From Cyclobacteriaceae bacterium (GTDB lineage Bacteria > Bacteroidota > Bacteroidia > Cytophagales > Cyclobacteriaceae), in contig JAHBTX010000004.1 in assembly GCA_019638395.1 (NCBI GenBank), forward strand, positions 62,001-126,000: DNA of 64,000 nt, read 5' to 3'. Position numbers and translations under genes: made by a program. Under the pieces are notes generated by a model. The model saw only the letters and a list, made by a program, of their open reading frames with translations, was not told the origin of the DNA and did no database searches. This document shows, piece by piece, positions 43,917 through 52,566 of this stretch. How positions within the stretch are numbered: the stretch's first letter is position 1; every line of letters begins with the position of its first letter.

Positions 43917-44591
43917 ATGAACCGGGTTGATAGGTTAATGGGCATACTTACTTTTTTGCAGGCGCATAAATATGTAATGGCCGAAAAACTGGCCTCCAGA
44001 TTCGACATCAGTGTTCGCACCGTTTACCGCGATATAAAAGCATTGGACGAAATCGGAATTCCGGTATCGTTCGAAAACAACAAGGGGTATTTCATTATGC
44101 AGGGTTATTTTTTACCACCTGTTTCATTAACCATGCACGAGGCTAACGCCCTAATATTGGTAAATGCCCTGGCCAACCGATTTACGGATAAAACAATTGC
44201 AAAGAACAGCCATAACGCCATTCAAAAAATCAGAACGGTATTGCGCCAGTCCGATAAAGACATTTCCGAACAACTGGAAGCCCGTGTAAGAGTTTTAAAC
44301 TCAAAACCGCAGTCCAATCATTTTTTATCCGATGTGCAGCAGGCAATTGTTGACCAGGTAATCTTAAAAATTGAATATACCGATAGTAAAGGGCAAACAA
44401 CCAAACGTGAAATTGAACCCATTGGAATAATCTATTATACCGAACAATGGCACCTGATTGCCTGGTGCTGGAAACGCCACGATTACCGCGATTTTATCAT
44501 GAGCCGCATCAACGCCTTATCCCTTACAGGTAAATCCTTCAAAAAGAAAAACCATATTAGTTTGGAAGAACACATGCTTACCTGGAATTAA
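43917..44591 (+). CDS. YafY-type HTH/WYL transcriptional regulator
   Basis: 224 residues. An N-terminal HTH_11 domain (LASRFDISVRTVYRDIKALDEIGIPV) precedes a WYL domain, with IEPIGIIYYTEQWHLIAWCWKRHDYRDF as its characteristic stretch. WYL domains sense ligands, often nucleic acid. It may control the neighbouring small genes or the acyltransferase. Confidence 0.9.
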   Translation: MNRVDRLMGILTFLQAHKYVMAEKLASRFDISVRTVYRDIKALDEIGIPVSFENNKGYFIMQGYFLPPVSLTMHEANALILVNALANRFTDKTIAKNSHNAIQKIRTVLRQSDKDISEQLEARVRVLNSKPQSNHFLSDVQQAIVDQVILKIEYTDSKGQTTKREIEPIGIIYYTEQWHLIAWCWKRHDYRDFIMSRINALSLTGKSFKKKNHISLEEHMLTWN

Positions 44592-44658
44592 TTTTTTCAC
44601 ACTGCCATAGGGTTGGCAGTGGGCCCTGTTTTATTTGTTGCAGCAAATACTTTTCAAC

Positions 44659-44874
44659 ATGGCAACTGCTAAACATACACCAACCCATTCAACCGCATTT
44701 ACCGAAGTAGAATTTCAGAAAATTAAGGCAGCTCTTCAATGCGCAGCAGAAAAGAACTGGCCAACATTTGAAATGCGTATTACCCGCACTGAAAATTTAA
44801 CGGTAACCAGTACTGAAATTAAGTCCACAGTACCTGTTAAAATTACAGTTGGTTTGTATGATCTGGGTTGGTAA
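44659..44874 (+). CDS. small hypothetical protein
   Basis: 71 residues from ATG 44659 (MATAKHTPTHSTAF). Acidic/basic mixed helix (FTEVEFQKIKAALQCAAEKNW) followed by strands (FEMRITRTENLTVTST, PVKITVGLYDLG). I do not recognise it. It overlaps the start of the next gene by 17 bases, suggesting coupling. It may be a real small gene or only an open frame; the composition looks gene-like. Confidence 0.5.
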   Translation: MATAKHTPTHSTAFTEVEFQKIKAALQCAAEKNWPTFEMRITRTENLTVTSTEIKSTVPVKITVGLYDLGW

Positions 44875-45598
44875 AAGCACGCAGCAGTTATTTTTTGTTC
44901 TACTAATTACACTGGGCCTTGGCAATGAAGCACACAGTCAGGATACAATGCGCACAGTTTTTAGAATAACCCCCCGTTTTAATACGGCTGGTCATTTTCC
45001 GTTTACAGGTTCGTTGCTGAACAACAACCTGAATTTTGATTTGAATTTTTTCTATGAGAAAAATAACTATGGTTTTTTCTTGTTTAAATCGATTGATTTG
45101 GAAGATGCCCGATCGTATATCAATTATCTTCAACCTGGAATTTTTAAAAAGTTTGATATAAGCACTCAACTGTACATGCGGGTATTTGTTGGATACCTTT
45201 TTTCGCAAACACGGGGTTTTGCAGATAAGGATTCTGATTATTATACGGCAGCAGCTTTTTATGGATCGTTGTCTCCCTCATTAAAAGTAGAACACACTGC
45301 TTTGCTTTTTGATTTGAGCCAATCGGTTAAACTCGCTAACCGCTTACTGTTATTTTACACGATGAAAAACTTTAAGATAGAACTATACCTTTGGCACAGG
45401 TGGGAGTTTGCAAAACAATTTAATGCTACTTCAGCCAGCCTGGCCCTTAATTTTCCAGCCGTTAAAATTTTTCGTGAAGTATCGATGCTCAATACAATCT
45501 CATATCAAGGTTACCTAAGTTCAAAGAAACCAGATTTTGCGCTACCAAAAGGTGTGCTCATTTCGGTGGCTTTTCCCATTAATGCCGATAAAAAGTAA
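44858..45598 (+). CDS. hypothetical exported beta-barrel protein
   Basis: 246 residues from ATG 44858, with a signal peptide (VGKSTQQLFFVLLITLGLG, cut near AHSQ). The remainder is a series of amphipathic strands, such as LNFDLNFFYEKNNYGFFLFKS and LYLWHRWEFAKQFN, ending in GVLISVAFPI, as in outer-membrane or periplasmic barrel proteins. No family recognised. A TTG three codons earlier is possible. Confidence 0.6.
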   Translation: MIWVGKSTQQLFFVLLITLGLGNEAHSQDTMRTVFRITPRFNTAGHFPFTGSLLNNNLNFDLNFFYEKNNYGFFLFKSIDLEDARSYINYLQPGIFKKFDISTQLYMRVFVGYLFSQTRGFADKDSDYYTAAAFYGSLSPSLKVEHTALLFDLSQSVKLANRLLLFYTMKNFKIELYLWHRWEFAKQFNATSASLALNFPAVKIFREVSMLNTISYQGYLSSKKPDFALPKGVLISVAFPINADKK

Positions 45599-45684
45599 GT
45601 CTGACAATCGGGTAACCAAATTTCTTTTTACTTGTTTTTCCAAATGCCAGGGTAATAAGTACCTATTGCCTGTTTTAAATTCAG

Positions 45685-45692
45685 TATTTTTG
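45685..45692 (+). promoter_or_regulatory. -7 box (TATTTTTG) upstream of menG
   Basis: TATTTTTG matches TAnnTTTG 22 bases before the TTG start at 45715, which helps to justify that start. A TTG at 45666-45668 could serve as part of the -33 element, with 16 bases between it and the -7 box. Confidence 0.5.
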
Positions 45693-45714
45693 ACGCTTTA
45701 ATTCATTTTTAGTT

Positions 45715-46437
45715 TTGACTGTAGTACCATATAAAGAAGATGATGCCGGCAAAAAGCAACAAGTTGCCCGCATGTTCGATTCCATCAGTGGCAAGTACGA
45801 TTTTCTCAATCACTTTTTAAGTTTAGGTATTGATATTCGCTGGCGCAAAAGAGCTGTAAAAATGTTGGCAGAAGTTAATCCCAAAATTATTCTGGATGTA
45901 GCCACCGGCACGGGCGATTTTGCTATTGAAACATTAAAGCTTTCGCCCACGCAGGTAATTGGTGTGGATATTTCGGAAGGCATGTTAGAAGTGGGTCGGC
46001 AGAAAATGAAAGCCCGTGGTTACGATCATATTATAGATATGCGGTCGGGCGATTCGGAAAATCTTCCATTCGAGGAAAATAAATTCGATGCGGTAATCGT
46101 TGCTTTTGGTGTGCGTAATTTTGAAAATCTGGAGCGCGGTCTTGCCGAAATGAAACGGGTGCTGCGGCCCGGTGGCAAAATGATTGTACTTGAATTTTCT
46201 AAACCCAGAGCATTTCCTTTTAAACAGTTGTATAACTTTTATTTTAAATTCATTTTGCCTAAAATCGGGCGATTGATTTCACGCGATAAGGCTGCATACA
46301 CGTATTTGCCCGAATCCGTGCAAGCTTTCCCCGATGGGCCTGAGTTCGTAACCATCCTAAACCGGTTAGGATTTAAACAAACGGCATGCAAGTCACTCAC
46401 ATTCGGAATAAGTTCGCTGTACTCAGCTACAAAATAG
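45715..46437 (+). CDS. menG: demethylmenaquinone methyltransferase
   Basis: 240 residues (UbiE/MenG). It methylates demethylmenaquinone using S-adenosylmethionine. SAM-binding motif I is LDVATGTGDFAIE, with FDSISGKYDFLNHFLSLG and VRNFENLERGLAEMKRVLRPGG characteristic of the family. The start is TTG at 45715; the first ATG is about 20 codons further and would remove VVPYKEDDAGKKQQV. The last 52 bases overlap porT, a pairing common in Bacteroidota. Confidence 0.93.
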   Translation: MTVVPYKEDDAGKKQQVARMFDSISGKYDFLNHFLSLGIDIRWRKRAVKMLAEVNPKIILDVATGTGDFAIETLKLSPTQVIGVDISEGMLEVGRQKMKARGYDHIIDMRSGDSENLPFEENKFDAVIVAFGVRNFENLERGLAEMKRVLRPGGKMIVLEFSKPRAFPFKQLYNFYFKFILPKIGRLISRDKAAYTYLPESVQAFPDGPEFVTILNRLGFKQTACKSLTFGISSLYSATK

Positions 46438-47123
46438 TTGTAGTTAGTGTGCTGCTGGCGGCACCCTTGTTAACACAAGCGCAGGCGTTTAAATGGGCAC
46501 GCCAGAATAATCCCAACTATGACGAGCGCCTGATAAGCTATGGATTTATGATTGGATTACACACCACGGCTTATCAGGTAAAGTATGCTCCTCAATTTAT
46601 AACGCAACAGTTCGATACAGTTCACTCGGTTATGCCGGAGTTCTCGCCCGGATTTTCACTGGGCTTTCTGGTAAACTATCGGGTAAATGAATTTTTGGAT
46701 TTGCGCATTATGCCCAAGGCCGGTTTTTATACACACCGGCTGCAATACAACTATACCGATGAAACCACCAAACAACAATTTGTAGAAACTACACATGTGG
46801 AGGTGCCCTTTCTTCTTAAATACAAATCAATGCGCAGAGGCAATGTGCGCATGTACATGGTTGGTGGCATTACACCCGGCTTTGAATTATCGGGTAAGAA
46901 TGATATTCAAGCCTCATCGGCTGTGTTGGATATTCGGAAGAATAACTTGCAATTAGAAGGTGGGTTGGGGTTTGATTTTTATTTTCCCTTGTTTAAGTTT
47001 TCCCAAGAGATACGTTTTGCGCGTGGCATTGTAAATATGTTGGGTAATAATTCAAGTATTTACAGCGATCCTATTCAGCGACTTAACACCAACACCATTG
47101 CGGTTTATTTTATCTTTCAATAG
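46386..47123 (+). CDS. porT: type IX secretion protein PorT
   Basis: 245 residues. A signal peptide (VVVSVLLAAPLLTQAQA) is followed by an eight-stranded-barrel-like body with RLISYGFMIGLHTTAYQVKY, SPGFSLGFLVNYRVNEFLDL and LRIMPKAGFYTHR, all conserved in PorT/SprT. It is needed for export of T9SS cargo such as the giant protein in this window. The overlap with menG supports the identification. Confidence 0.88.
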   Translation: MQVTHIRNKFAVLSYKIVVVSVLLAAPLLTQAQAFKWARQNNPNYDERLISYGFMIGLHTTAYQVKYAPQFITQQFDTVHSVMPEFSPGFSLGFLVNYRVNEFLDLRIMPKAGFYTHRLQYNYTDETTKQQFVETTHVEVPFLLKYKSMRRGNVRMYMVGGITPGFELSGKNDIQASSAVLDIRKNNLQLEGGLGFDFYFPLFKFSQEIRFARGIVNMLGNNSSIYSDPIQRLNTNTIAVYFIFQ

Positions 47124-47143
47124 GTATTTCATCTTATAGAGTT

Positions 47144-47899
47144 ATGTCTAAGCGTATTGCATTGATTACCGGAGCTACTTCGGGTATTGGCGAAGCCACC
47201 GCCCGCTTACTGGCAGTAAATAATTTTGATCTGATTCTGTGTGGCCGTAGAAAAGATCGCCTCCAAAAACTATCAGTAGAACTGGAATCGCTTACACGCA
47301 TTCATACGCTTTCATTTGACGTGCGCGATCAAAACGAAACCACTCAGCAAATTGCTTCCTTGCCGGTTGCCTGGAAAAATATTGATGTATTGATTAACAA
47401 TGCCGGCAATGCGCATGGGCTTGACCCGATTCAACAGGGAAGTGTGGAAGATTGGGATGCCATGCTGGATATTAATGTGAAGGGTTTGCTATATGTTACC
47501 AAAGCAGTGCTGCCGGTAATGGTGGCACATAATCATGGCCACATTATTAACATTGGATCTATTGCCGGTAAAGAAGTGTATGCCAATGGTAATGTTTATT
47601 GCGCCAGTAAGTTTGCGGTAGATGCCCTCACCAAAGGCATGCGTATTGATTTAAATGCACACAATATTAAAGTTACCGGTATTCATCCGGGTATGGTGGA
47701 AACAGAGTTTTCATTGGTTCGCTTTAAAGGCGATACTGATAAAGCCGTAAAGGTTTATTCCGGATTAACTCCTTTGCGTGGCGAGGATATTGCCGACCTA
47801 ATTCTTTTTGCGGTTACCCGCCCGGCACATGTGGTGGTGGCCGATTTGGTAGTATTACCTACCGCCCAGGCTAGTGCCACCGTGGTAAAACGCCAGTAA
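47144..47899 (+). CDS. short-chain dehydrogenase/reductase (YdfG-like)
   Basis: 251 residues. Cofactor motif ITGATSGIGEATARLL, structural NNAGNAHG, and catalytic S-x-Y-x3-K seen as GSIAGKEVYANGNVYCASKFA. RRKDRL after strand 2 suggests NADP. The family includes 3-hydroxy acid dehydrogenases acting on serine and its analogues. It follows porT by 20 bases. Confidence 0.9.
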   Translation: MSKRIALITGATSGIGEATARLLAVNNFDLILCGRRKDRLQKLSVELESLTRIHTLSFDVRDQNETTQQIASLPVAWKNIDVLINNAGNAHGLDPIQQGSVEDWDAMLDINVKGLLYVTKAVLPVMVAHNHGHIINIGSIAGKEVYANGNVYCASKFAVDALTKGMRIDLNAHNIKVTGIHPGMVETEFSLVRFKGDTDKAVKVYSGLTPLRGEDIADLILFAVTRPAHVVVADLVVLPTAQASATVVKRQ

Positions 47900-47930
47900 T
47901 TTTTTAAGTGTCCTTCATAGGAGAGACTAT

Positions 47931-47990
47931 AAATTGCGTCAGTTTGGTGACGGAATTTATATAAATTGCGTCAGTTTAGTGACGCAATTT
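47931..47990. promoter_or_regulatory. twin palindromes before the DUF4143 ATPase gene
   Basis: AAATTGCGTCA-GTTTGG-TGACGGAATTT (47931-47958, one mismatch) and AAATTGCGTCA-GTTTAG-TGACGCAATTT (47963-47990, perfect 11-bp arms). Their starts are 32 bases apart, about three helical turns, and the second ends 4 bases before the -7 box, as expected for a cooperative operator. Confidence 0.75.
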
Positions 47991-47993
47991 TAA

Positions 47994-48001
47994 TACCTTT
48001 G
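47994..48001 (+). promoter_or_regulatory. -7 box (TACCTTTG) of the DUF4143 ATPase gene
   Basis: TACCTTTG matches TAnnTTTG exactly and lies 5 bases before the ATG at 48007, so the message would be nearly or fully leaderless. The second palindrome covers the place of the -33 element. Confidence 0.55.
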
Positions 48002-48006
48002 CCAAC

Positions 48007-49146
48007 ATGGATTATCAACGAATTTTGACCAAGTTGATTCAAAAGGCTTTGGTTCCAGGCAAGGTGGTAGTATTGTTGGGTGCCAGGCGTACTGGTAAAA
48101 CCTTTCTTGTAAATCAATTGATTGAATCGGTAGGTGAGGCCGCGTGTTTACTTTTAAACGGAGAAGACATGTTGGTTCAACAGCAGCTTAGTCAACGTTC
48201 GGTTACAAATTATAAACAACTTGTAGCGGGCTATAAATACCTGATAATTGATGAAGCTCAAAAATTGCCGGATGCAGGTTTAATACTGAAATTGATGGTT
48301 GATGGATTAAAGGGCATTAGAATTTTAGCAACCGGCTCTTCCATATTTGATCTTAATAACAAGTTAGGCGAACCCTTAACAGGCAGAAAAACAGAATTCA
48401 GATTATTTCCGTTAGCGCAATTAGAGTACGCACAATATGAAGATGCGCTTAGCCGCCAAAAATTATTGGATGATAAGTTGGTATTTGGATGTTACCCTGA
48501 AGTATCCAACTTGCGCACTATTAAACAAAAACAAGATTATCTGCGCGAATTAACAAGTGCTTATTTATATAAAGATATTCTGGCACTCGAAAACCTTCGA
48601 AATGCTGATAAAATTTTTAGCCTCTTAAAATTAGTTGCGTGGCAGGTGGGGCACGAAGTGTCTTTGGAGGAGTTGGGCCGTAATCTTCAAATGAGTAAAA
48701 ATACAGTAGAGCGTTACCTCGATTTACTCACGAAAGTTTTTATCCTATTTAAGGTAGAGGGTTATAGTCGTAACCTGCGCAAAGAAATAGTAAAGACCAA
48801 ACGCTGGTATTTTCATGACAATGGTATTCGGAATGCGATTGTTGCAAACTTTACAACCTTTACACAGCGTGATGATGCCGGCTTGCTTTGGGAAAATTAC
48901 CTGGCCTCCGAACGATTAAAAGTGCTGCATTATCAACGCATACATGCTAACAATTACTTTTGGCGTACCCACGACAGGCAGGAAATTGATTGGGTGGAGG
49001 AACGAGCCGGAAAATTGTTTGGCTACGAGTTTAAGCTAAACAACAACAAGGTTAAAGCACCCAAGGCCTGGCGTGAAGCTTACCCAGATGCAAAGTTTTC
49101 TGTGGTGAATAAAGGAAATTTCGAATCGTTTGTATTCAAGAAGTAG
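48007..49146 (+). CDS. AAA ATPase with DUF4143 domain
   Basis: 379 residues. Walker A is GARRTGKTFLVNQL, Walker B is YLIIDEAQKL and GSSIFDLNNK is the sensor-like strand. The C-terminal DUF4143 part contains a helix-turn-helix-like stretch (LEELGRNLQMSKNTVERYL) and a restriction-nuclease-like core (QEIDWVEERAGKLFGYEFKLN, the D-x(n)-E-x-K arrangement). These genes are very common, often patchily distributed and of uncertain role. Its stop lies immediately next to that of the convergent redoxin gene. Confidence 0.9.
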   Translation: MDYQRILTKLIQKALVPGKVVVLLGARRTGKTFLVNQLIESVGEAACLLLNGEDMLVQQQLSQRSVTNYKQLVAGYKYLIIDEAQKLPDAGLILKLMVDGLKGIRILATGSSIFDLNNKLGEPLTGRKTEFRLFPLAQLEYAQYEDALSRQKLLDDKLVFGCYPEVSNLRTIKQKQDYLRELTSAYLYKDILALENLRNADKIFSLLKLVAWQVGHEVSLEELGRNLQMSKNTVERYLDLLTKVFILFKVEGYSRNLRKEIVKTKRWYFHDNGIRNAIVANFTTFTQRDDAGLLWENYLASERLKVLHYQRIHANNYFWRTHDRQEIDWVEERAGKLFGYEFKLNNNKVKAPKAWREAYPDAKFSVVNKGNFESFVFKK

Positions 49147-49713
49147 TTACTTCCTTCTGATCGTACACCCCGATGCCCGTTGATTGGCTACCTCAATTTT
49201 TTGACCAGCCAATAACTTTTCAATAGCATCTTTTAAAAAGGTTTGCTTTACATCCTTGGCTACTTGCGGATTATCGTCAATGGCACCACTGTAAACTACA
49301 TTCAGCTTTGCACCAGTGCTGGTAATCAAAAATACTTCGGTGCTCTTGCGGGCACCCAACGTTTCCATTGCAACCTGATCTTTATCGGCCAGATAGGGCA
49401 CGTTAATGTCTTTGTAGTGAATAGCCATTTGCTCTACACTCTCTTGCGCTTCCTGGTTTGAGTTAATCAACACAAACTGAATTTTACCAGCATATTGTGC
49501 TACCAGTTCCTTCAAACGTTCCTTGTAATAATTATCAAACGGACATTCATGACTGGTAAATACTACGGCTATTCCGGTGCCGGAACCCAAGCCCGAAAGA
49601 GTAATAGTCTTACCATCTTTTGTGTTGGTAAGTGAAAAGTCTTTTACTTCTTGTGCACTTACCAAAGTGGCAGCCAACAGTAAAATCAAAACCAAAACCA
49701 TCGGATTCTTCAT
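49147..49713 (-). CDS. exported thioredoxin-fold redoxin
   Basis: 188 residues with a signal peptide (MVLVLILLLAATLVSAQ). FTSHECPFDNYYKERLKELV carries a single redox Cys in place of CxxC, and the C-terminus ends GCTIRRK, whose Cys is the usual resolving or second conserved position in the PRX_like1 subgroup. Acts in the periplasm on thiols or peroxides (inferred). Confidence 0.82.
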   Translation of the reverse strand: MKNPMVLVLILLLAATLVSAQEVKDFSLTNTKDGKTITLSGLGSGTGIAVVFTSHECPFDNYYKERLKELVAQYAGKIQFVLINSNQEAQESVEQMAIHYKDINVPYLADKDQVAMETLGARKSTEVFLITSTGAKLNVVYSGAIDDNPQVAKDVKQTFLKDAIEKLLAGQKIEVANQRASGCTIRRK

Positions 49714-49719
49714 AACATT

Positions 49720-50343
49720 TTAAATTTTTGTGCAAACCAAAACATAATCGGGCTGAATGCGATACTCCAAAAATAATTGTCGCGAGAAGTCATCAACTTT
49801 AATACTTCCATGCAAATCGCCCATGCGCGCCAGGTTAAATGGTTTTACCTGTAAGTGAGCCGCAAAATGAAGGCCACGTTTTCCATACGATTTATATAAA
49901 GCCTCTTTGGCACACCAATATACACAGTGTTTCAGTATATCTTCTCCGGCATCGGCCAACTCGCCCGAAGCTAAAATGCGGGGTGCAATGTTCAACAACT
50001 TGGCTTTGGGTTGTTCCAGGTCGATACCTACTTCGGTGTGTAAATCAAGTTGTGCTGCTACATAGGGGAATGAATGGGATAGTGAAATGTGGTGTGGGTG
50101 TTTGAGTAGCAAAGGTTTACCAAACTCATTCTTTTCCAATCCATAAAACTCCAACCCACATTGTTCTACTAATTCCTTCAGCAACGATCTTCCAGCCAAC
50201 CATTCCAAACGCTTGGTATAACTGGCAATTGTATCATCCACCCGTGTACCACTTACTTGTTCAAGTTCTTGTTCGGTTTCGGTAATAAACCAAAGCGCCC
50301 ATCCACTTTGTGCATTGTCCTTCTGTAATTTCATCAGGGGCAT
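49720..50343 (-). CDS. 4'-phosphopantetheinyl transferase
   Basis: 207 residues, Sfp type. The metal-binding VGIDLE and the WCAKEALYKSYG motif that holds the second acidic residue are intact, and SLSHSFPYVAA precedes them. It attaches phosphopantetheine to carrier proteins. Two starts, 50343 and 50334, are possible. It is 6 bases ahead of the redoxin gene. Confidence 0.9.
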   Translation of the reverse strand: MPLMKLQKDNAQSGWALWFITETEQELEQVSGTRVDDTIASYTKRLEWLAGRSLLKELVEQCGLEFYGLEKNEFGKPLLLKHPHHISLSHSFPYVAAQLDLHTEVGIDLEQPKAKLLNIAPRILASGELADAGEDILKHCVYWCAKEALYKSYGKRGLHFAAHLQVKPFNLARMGDLHGSIKVDDFSRQLFLEYRIQPDYVLVCTKI

Positions 50344-50396
50344 TGGTTTGTCTCAGTTATTCATACAATTTTGGTAAAAAAATCGAAATCCACATC

Positions 50397-51314
50397 ATGT
50401 CGGCTGTTCAGGTTAATAAACTACACGCATTTACCGGCCATCACGATTGTGTTTACACGTTAGCGCCTGCCGATAGTAATTCAGTTTTTTTTTCGGGCGG
50501 TGGTGATGGTATGGTTGTAAAGTGGGATTTAACACAGCCCAACGAGGGTGATCTGATTGCGCGGCTTCCTAATTCGGTTTATGCCATTCATTACGATAAA
50601 AAATCCAACTTATTAATAGCTGGTCATAATTACGATGGTATTCGTGTATTGGATTGGCAGCAAAAAAGAGAAGTAGCATCCTTACAAGTTACATCGGCTG
50701 CTATTTTCGATATCACCACCATAGAAGATGATTTGCTGGTGGCAACAGGCGAAGGAATAATTGTAATAATAGATCGGATTAACTTCCGCATCAAAACCAG
50801 GTTAGCCCCATCCGAAAAGAATGCCCGCGTGTTTGCCATCAATCCAAAAAGCGGAGATGTAGCGATCGGTTTTAGCGATAGCTACATCCGGATTTTTTCC
50901 TTACGAGATTATAAATTGAAATACGAGTTTAAGGCGCATGCTAATTCTGTTTTTGCACTACGCTATACACCCGATAGTAATTTTTTAATTAGCGGCTCGC
51001 GCGATGCCCGGCTTAAGGCATGGGATGTACGCGCCAGCTATAACCAGGTGGGTGAGGTGGTGGCCCACCTGTTTGCCATTAATCATATTGTGTTTAGCCC
51101 TTCCGGGGAATATTTTGCTACTGCCAGTATGGATAAATCGATTAAAATCTGGACAACCCGGGAGTTGAGGTTACTAAAGGTTATTGATAAAGCCCGACAT
51201 GCCGGCCACGGCACATCGGTTAATAAACTGTTGTGGACATCGCACCAAAACCAATTGGTAAGTGCCAGTGACGACCGTAGTATTTCTGTTTGGGATCTAC
51301 GGTTTCTGTTGTGA
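50397..51314 (+). CDS. WD40-repeat beta-propeller protein
   Basis: 305 residues of seven WD40 blades, for example AHANSVFALRYTPDSNFLIS, SRDARLKAWDV, ASMDKSIKIWTT and ASDDRSISVWDL, sufficient for a single closed propeller. No signal peptide; a cytoplasmic scaffold is likely. The start at ATG 50397 (MSAVQVNKLHAFTGHHDCVY) is chosen because upstream codons run into the divergent PPTase gene. Partners unknown. Confidence 0.88.
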   Translation: MSAVQVNKLHAFTGHHDCVYTLAPADSNSVFFSGGGDGMVVKWDLTQPNEGDLIARLPNSVYAIHYDKKSNLLIAGHNYDGIRVLDWQQKREVASLQVTSAAIFDITTIEDDLLVATGEGIIVIIDRINFRIKTRLAPSEKNARVFAINPKSGDVAIGFSDSYIRIFSLRDYKLKYEFKAHANSVFALRYTPDSNFLISGSRDARLKAWDVRASYNQVGEVVAHLFAINHIVFSPSGEYFATASMDKSIKIWTTRELRLLKVIDKARHAGHGTSVNKLLWTSHQNQLVSASDDRSISVWDLRFLL

Positions 51315-51375
51315 AATGTATCCCGTTAAGGTAATTCTGATAAAAATTTATACATTTGGCTGTGGATTAACGTTA

Positions 51376-51412
51376 TAGCTATCAACAGATTAAGAATTGA
51401 TAGCCATTTTTT
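51376..51412 (+). terminator. probable terminator after the WD40 gene
   Basis: GCTATCAA (51378-51385) pairs with TTGATAGC (51397-51404) around an 11-base loop, followed by CATTTTTTAG. Confidence 0.65.
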
Positions 51413-51455
51413 AGACTGACACCATTTTTTAAACTTGTAATTAAACCACGCCTGT

Positions 51456-52169
51456 ATGAAAATCACACCGCTGGAAATCCGTCAGAAAGCTTTTGAAAAA
51501 GTACTTCGCGGCTATGACAAAGATGAAGTAAATGCCTTTTTGCTTACGCTATCGCAGGAATGGGAGCGTGTATTGGATGAGATGAAGGAACATCGAATTA
51601 AGTTGGAAGCTACCGAGCGCGAAGTTTCCAAGTTACGCGAAGTAGAAAGTTCACTTTACAAAACACTTAAGACTGCCGAAGATACAGGCGCCAGCGTAAT
51701 CGGGCAAGCAAACAAAACGGCTGAGTTAATTTTAAGGGAAAATCAGCTAATGGCCGATTCAATTTTGAATGAAGCCAAAACAAAAGCGAAGAATACTATT
51801 GAAGAAGCCGAAATGCTGTCGCGCCAGATGTTGGATGAAATGGAAGAACGCCTGAAAACATTGGGACAACATTACAAAACATTAGAACTCCATCGCGATA
51901 ATTTGCTTTCGGATTTAAAACGCCTTGCAGGTGAAACCATCGATCGTGTGGAGCGTGCTAAATCTGCGGCTCGCGATTTCGATCCTGATCAACACCTGGC
52001 ATTGGCCAAACGCGAAAGCAAAAAAGCATTGTTCCCCAATGCCGAACTTGAAAACGAAATTAAAAAATCGTTGCAGCAACCTGTGGCAACAGAAACTGTA
52101 AAGATGGTGGCAGTTGAAACAACGGTGGTGCAACAAACCCAACGTTCTTTCTTTGACGATATTCAATGA
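51456..52169 (+). CDS. DivIVA-domain protein
   Basis: 237 residues. ITPLEIRQKAFEKVLRGYDKDEVNAFL is the membrane-curvature-sensing DivIVA N-terminus, followed by a long coiled coil (to about residue 175) with EERLKTLGQHYKTLELHRDNLL. DivIVA proteins organise poles or septa in Gram-positives; a role here in envelope organisation is inference. The stop overlaps the start of folB by 4 bases. Confidence 0.88.
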   Translation: MKITPLEIRQKAFEKVLRGYDKDEVNAFLLTLSQEWERVLDEMKEHRIKLEATEREVSKLREVESSLYKTLKTAEDTGASVIGQANKTAELILRENQLMADSILNEAKTKAKNTIEEAEMLSRQMLDEMEERLKTLGQHYKTLELHRDNLLSDLKRLAGETIDRVERAKSAARDFDPDQHLALAKRESKKALFPNAELENEIKKSLQQPVATETVKMVAVETTVVQQTQRSFFDDIQ

Positions 52170-52528
52170 CCGGTAAAGTTGCGTTGGAGGGGCTCGAGTT
52201 TCATGCATACCACGGGGTATATCCGCATGAGCGATCTTCCGGAAATAAATTTGAAGTAGATGTAGTAGTGCAAACCGAATTTTCCGATTCGGCTTTTCAG
52301 GACGATCTGAGCGGAACCATCAACTACGAAAATCTTTATGCGATTGTAAAAGATGAAATGGCTAAGCCTTCCAAGTTGTTGGAAACAGTTGGCTATGCTA
52401 TTGCAAGCCGAACGCTGGAATCTTTTTACGAAGCACAACGTGTGGAGGTTCAGATCTCGAAATTTAATCCTCCTATTGGTGGAGTGTGTAAAAAAGCAAC
52501 GGTAACCGTTAGTAAAGCCCGCGATTAA
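52166..52528 (+). CDS. folB: dihydroneopterin aldolase
   Basis: 120 residues. FHAYHGVYPHERSSGNKFEVDV includes the conserved catalytic Glu, and INYENLYAIVKDEM and KFNPPIGGVCKKATV are typical. The enzyme cleaves dihydroneopterin to 6-hydroxymethyl-dihydropterin and glycolaldehyde in folate synthesis. Coupled to the DivIVA gene by an ATGA overlap. Confidence 0.93.
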   Translation: MTGKVALEGLEFHAYHGVYPHERSSGNKFEVDVVVQTEFSDSAFQDDLSGTINYENLYAIVKDEMAKPSKLLETVGYAIASRTLESFYEAQRVEVQISKFNPPIGGVCKKATVTVSKARD

Positions 52529-52566
52529 TTTCTAACCCTACTATTCATTCCCGGTAAGTAATCTTT

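Noticed and set aside
48007-49146. Toxin-antitoxin pair involving the DUF4143 ATPase
   Set aside because: No small partner gene is adjacent; the 107-base upstream gap contains only the palindromes and promoter, and the downstream gene is a convergent redoxin.
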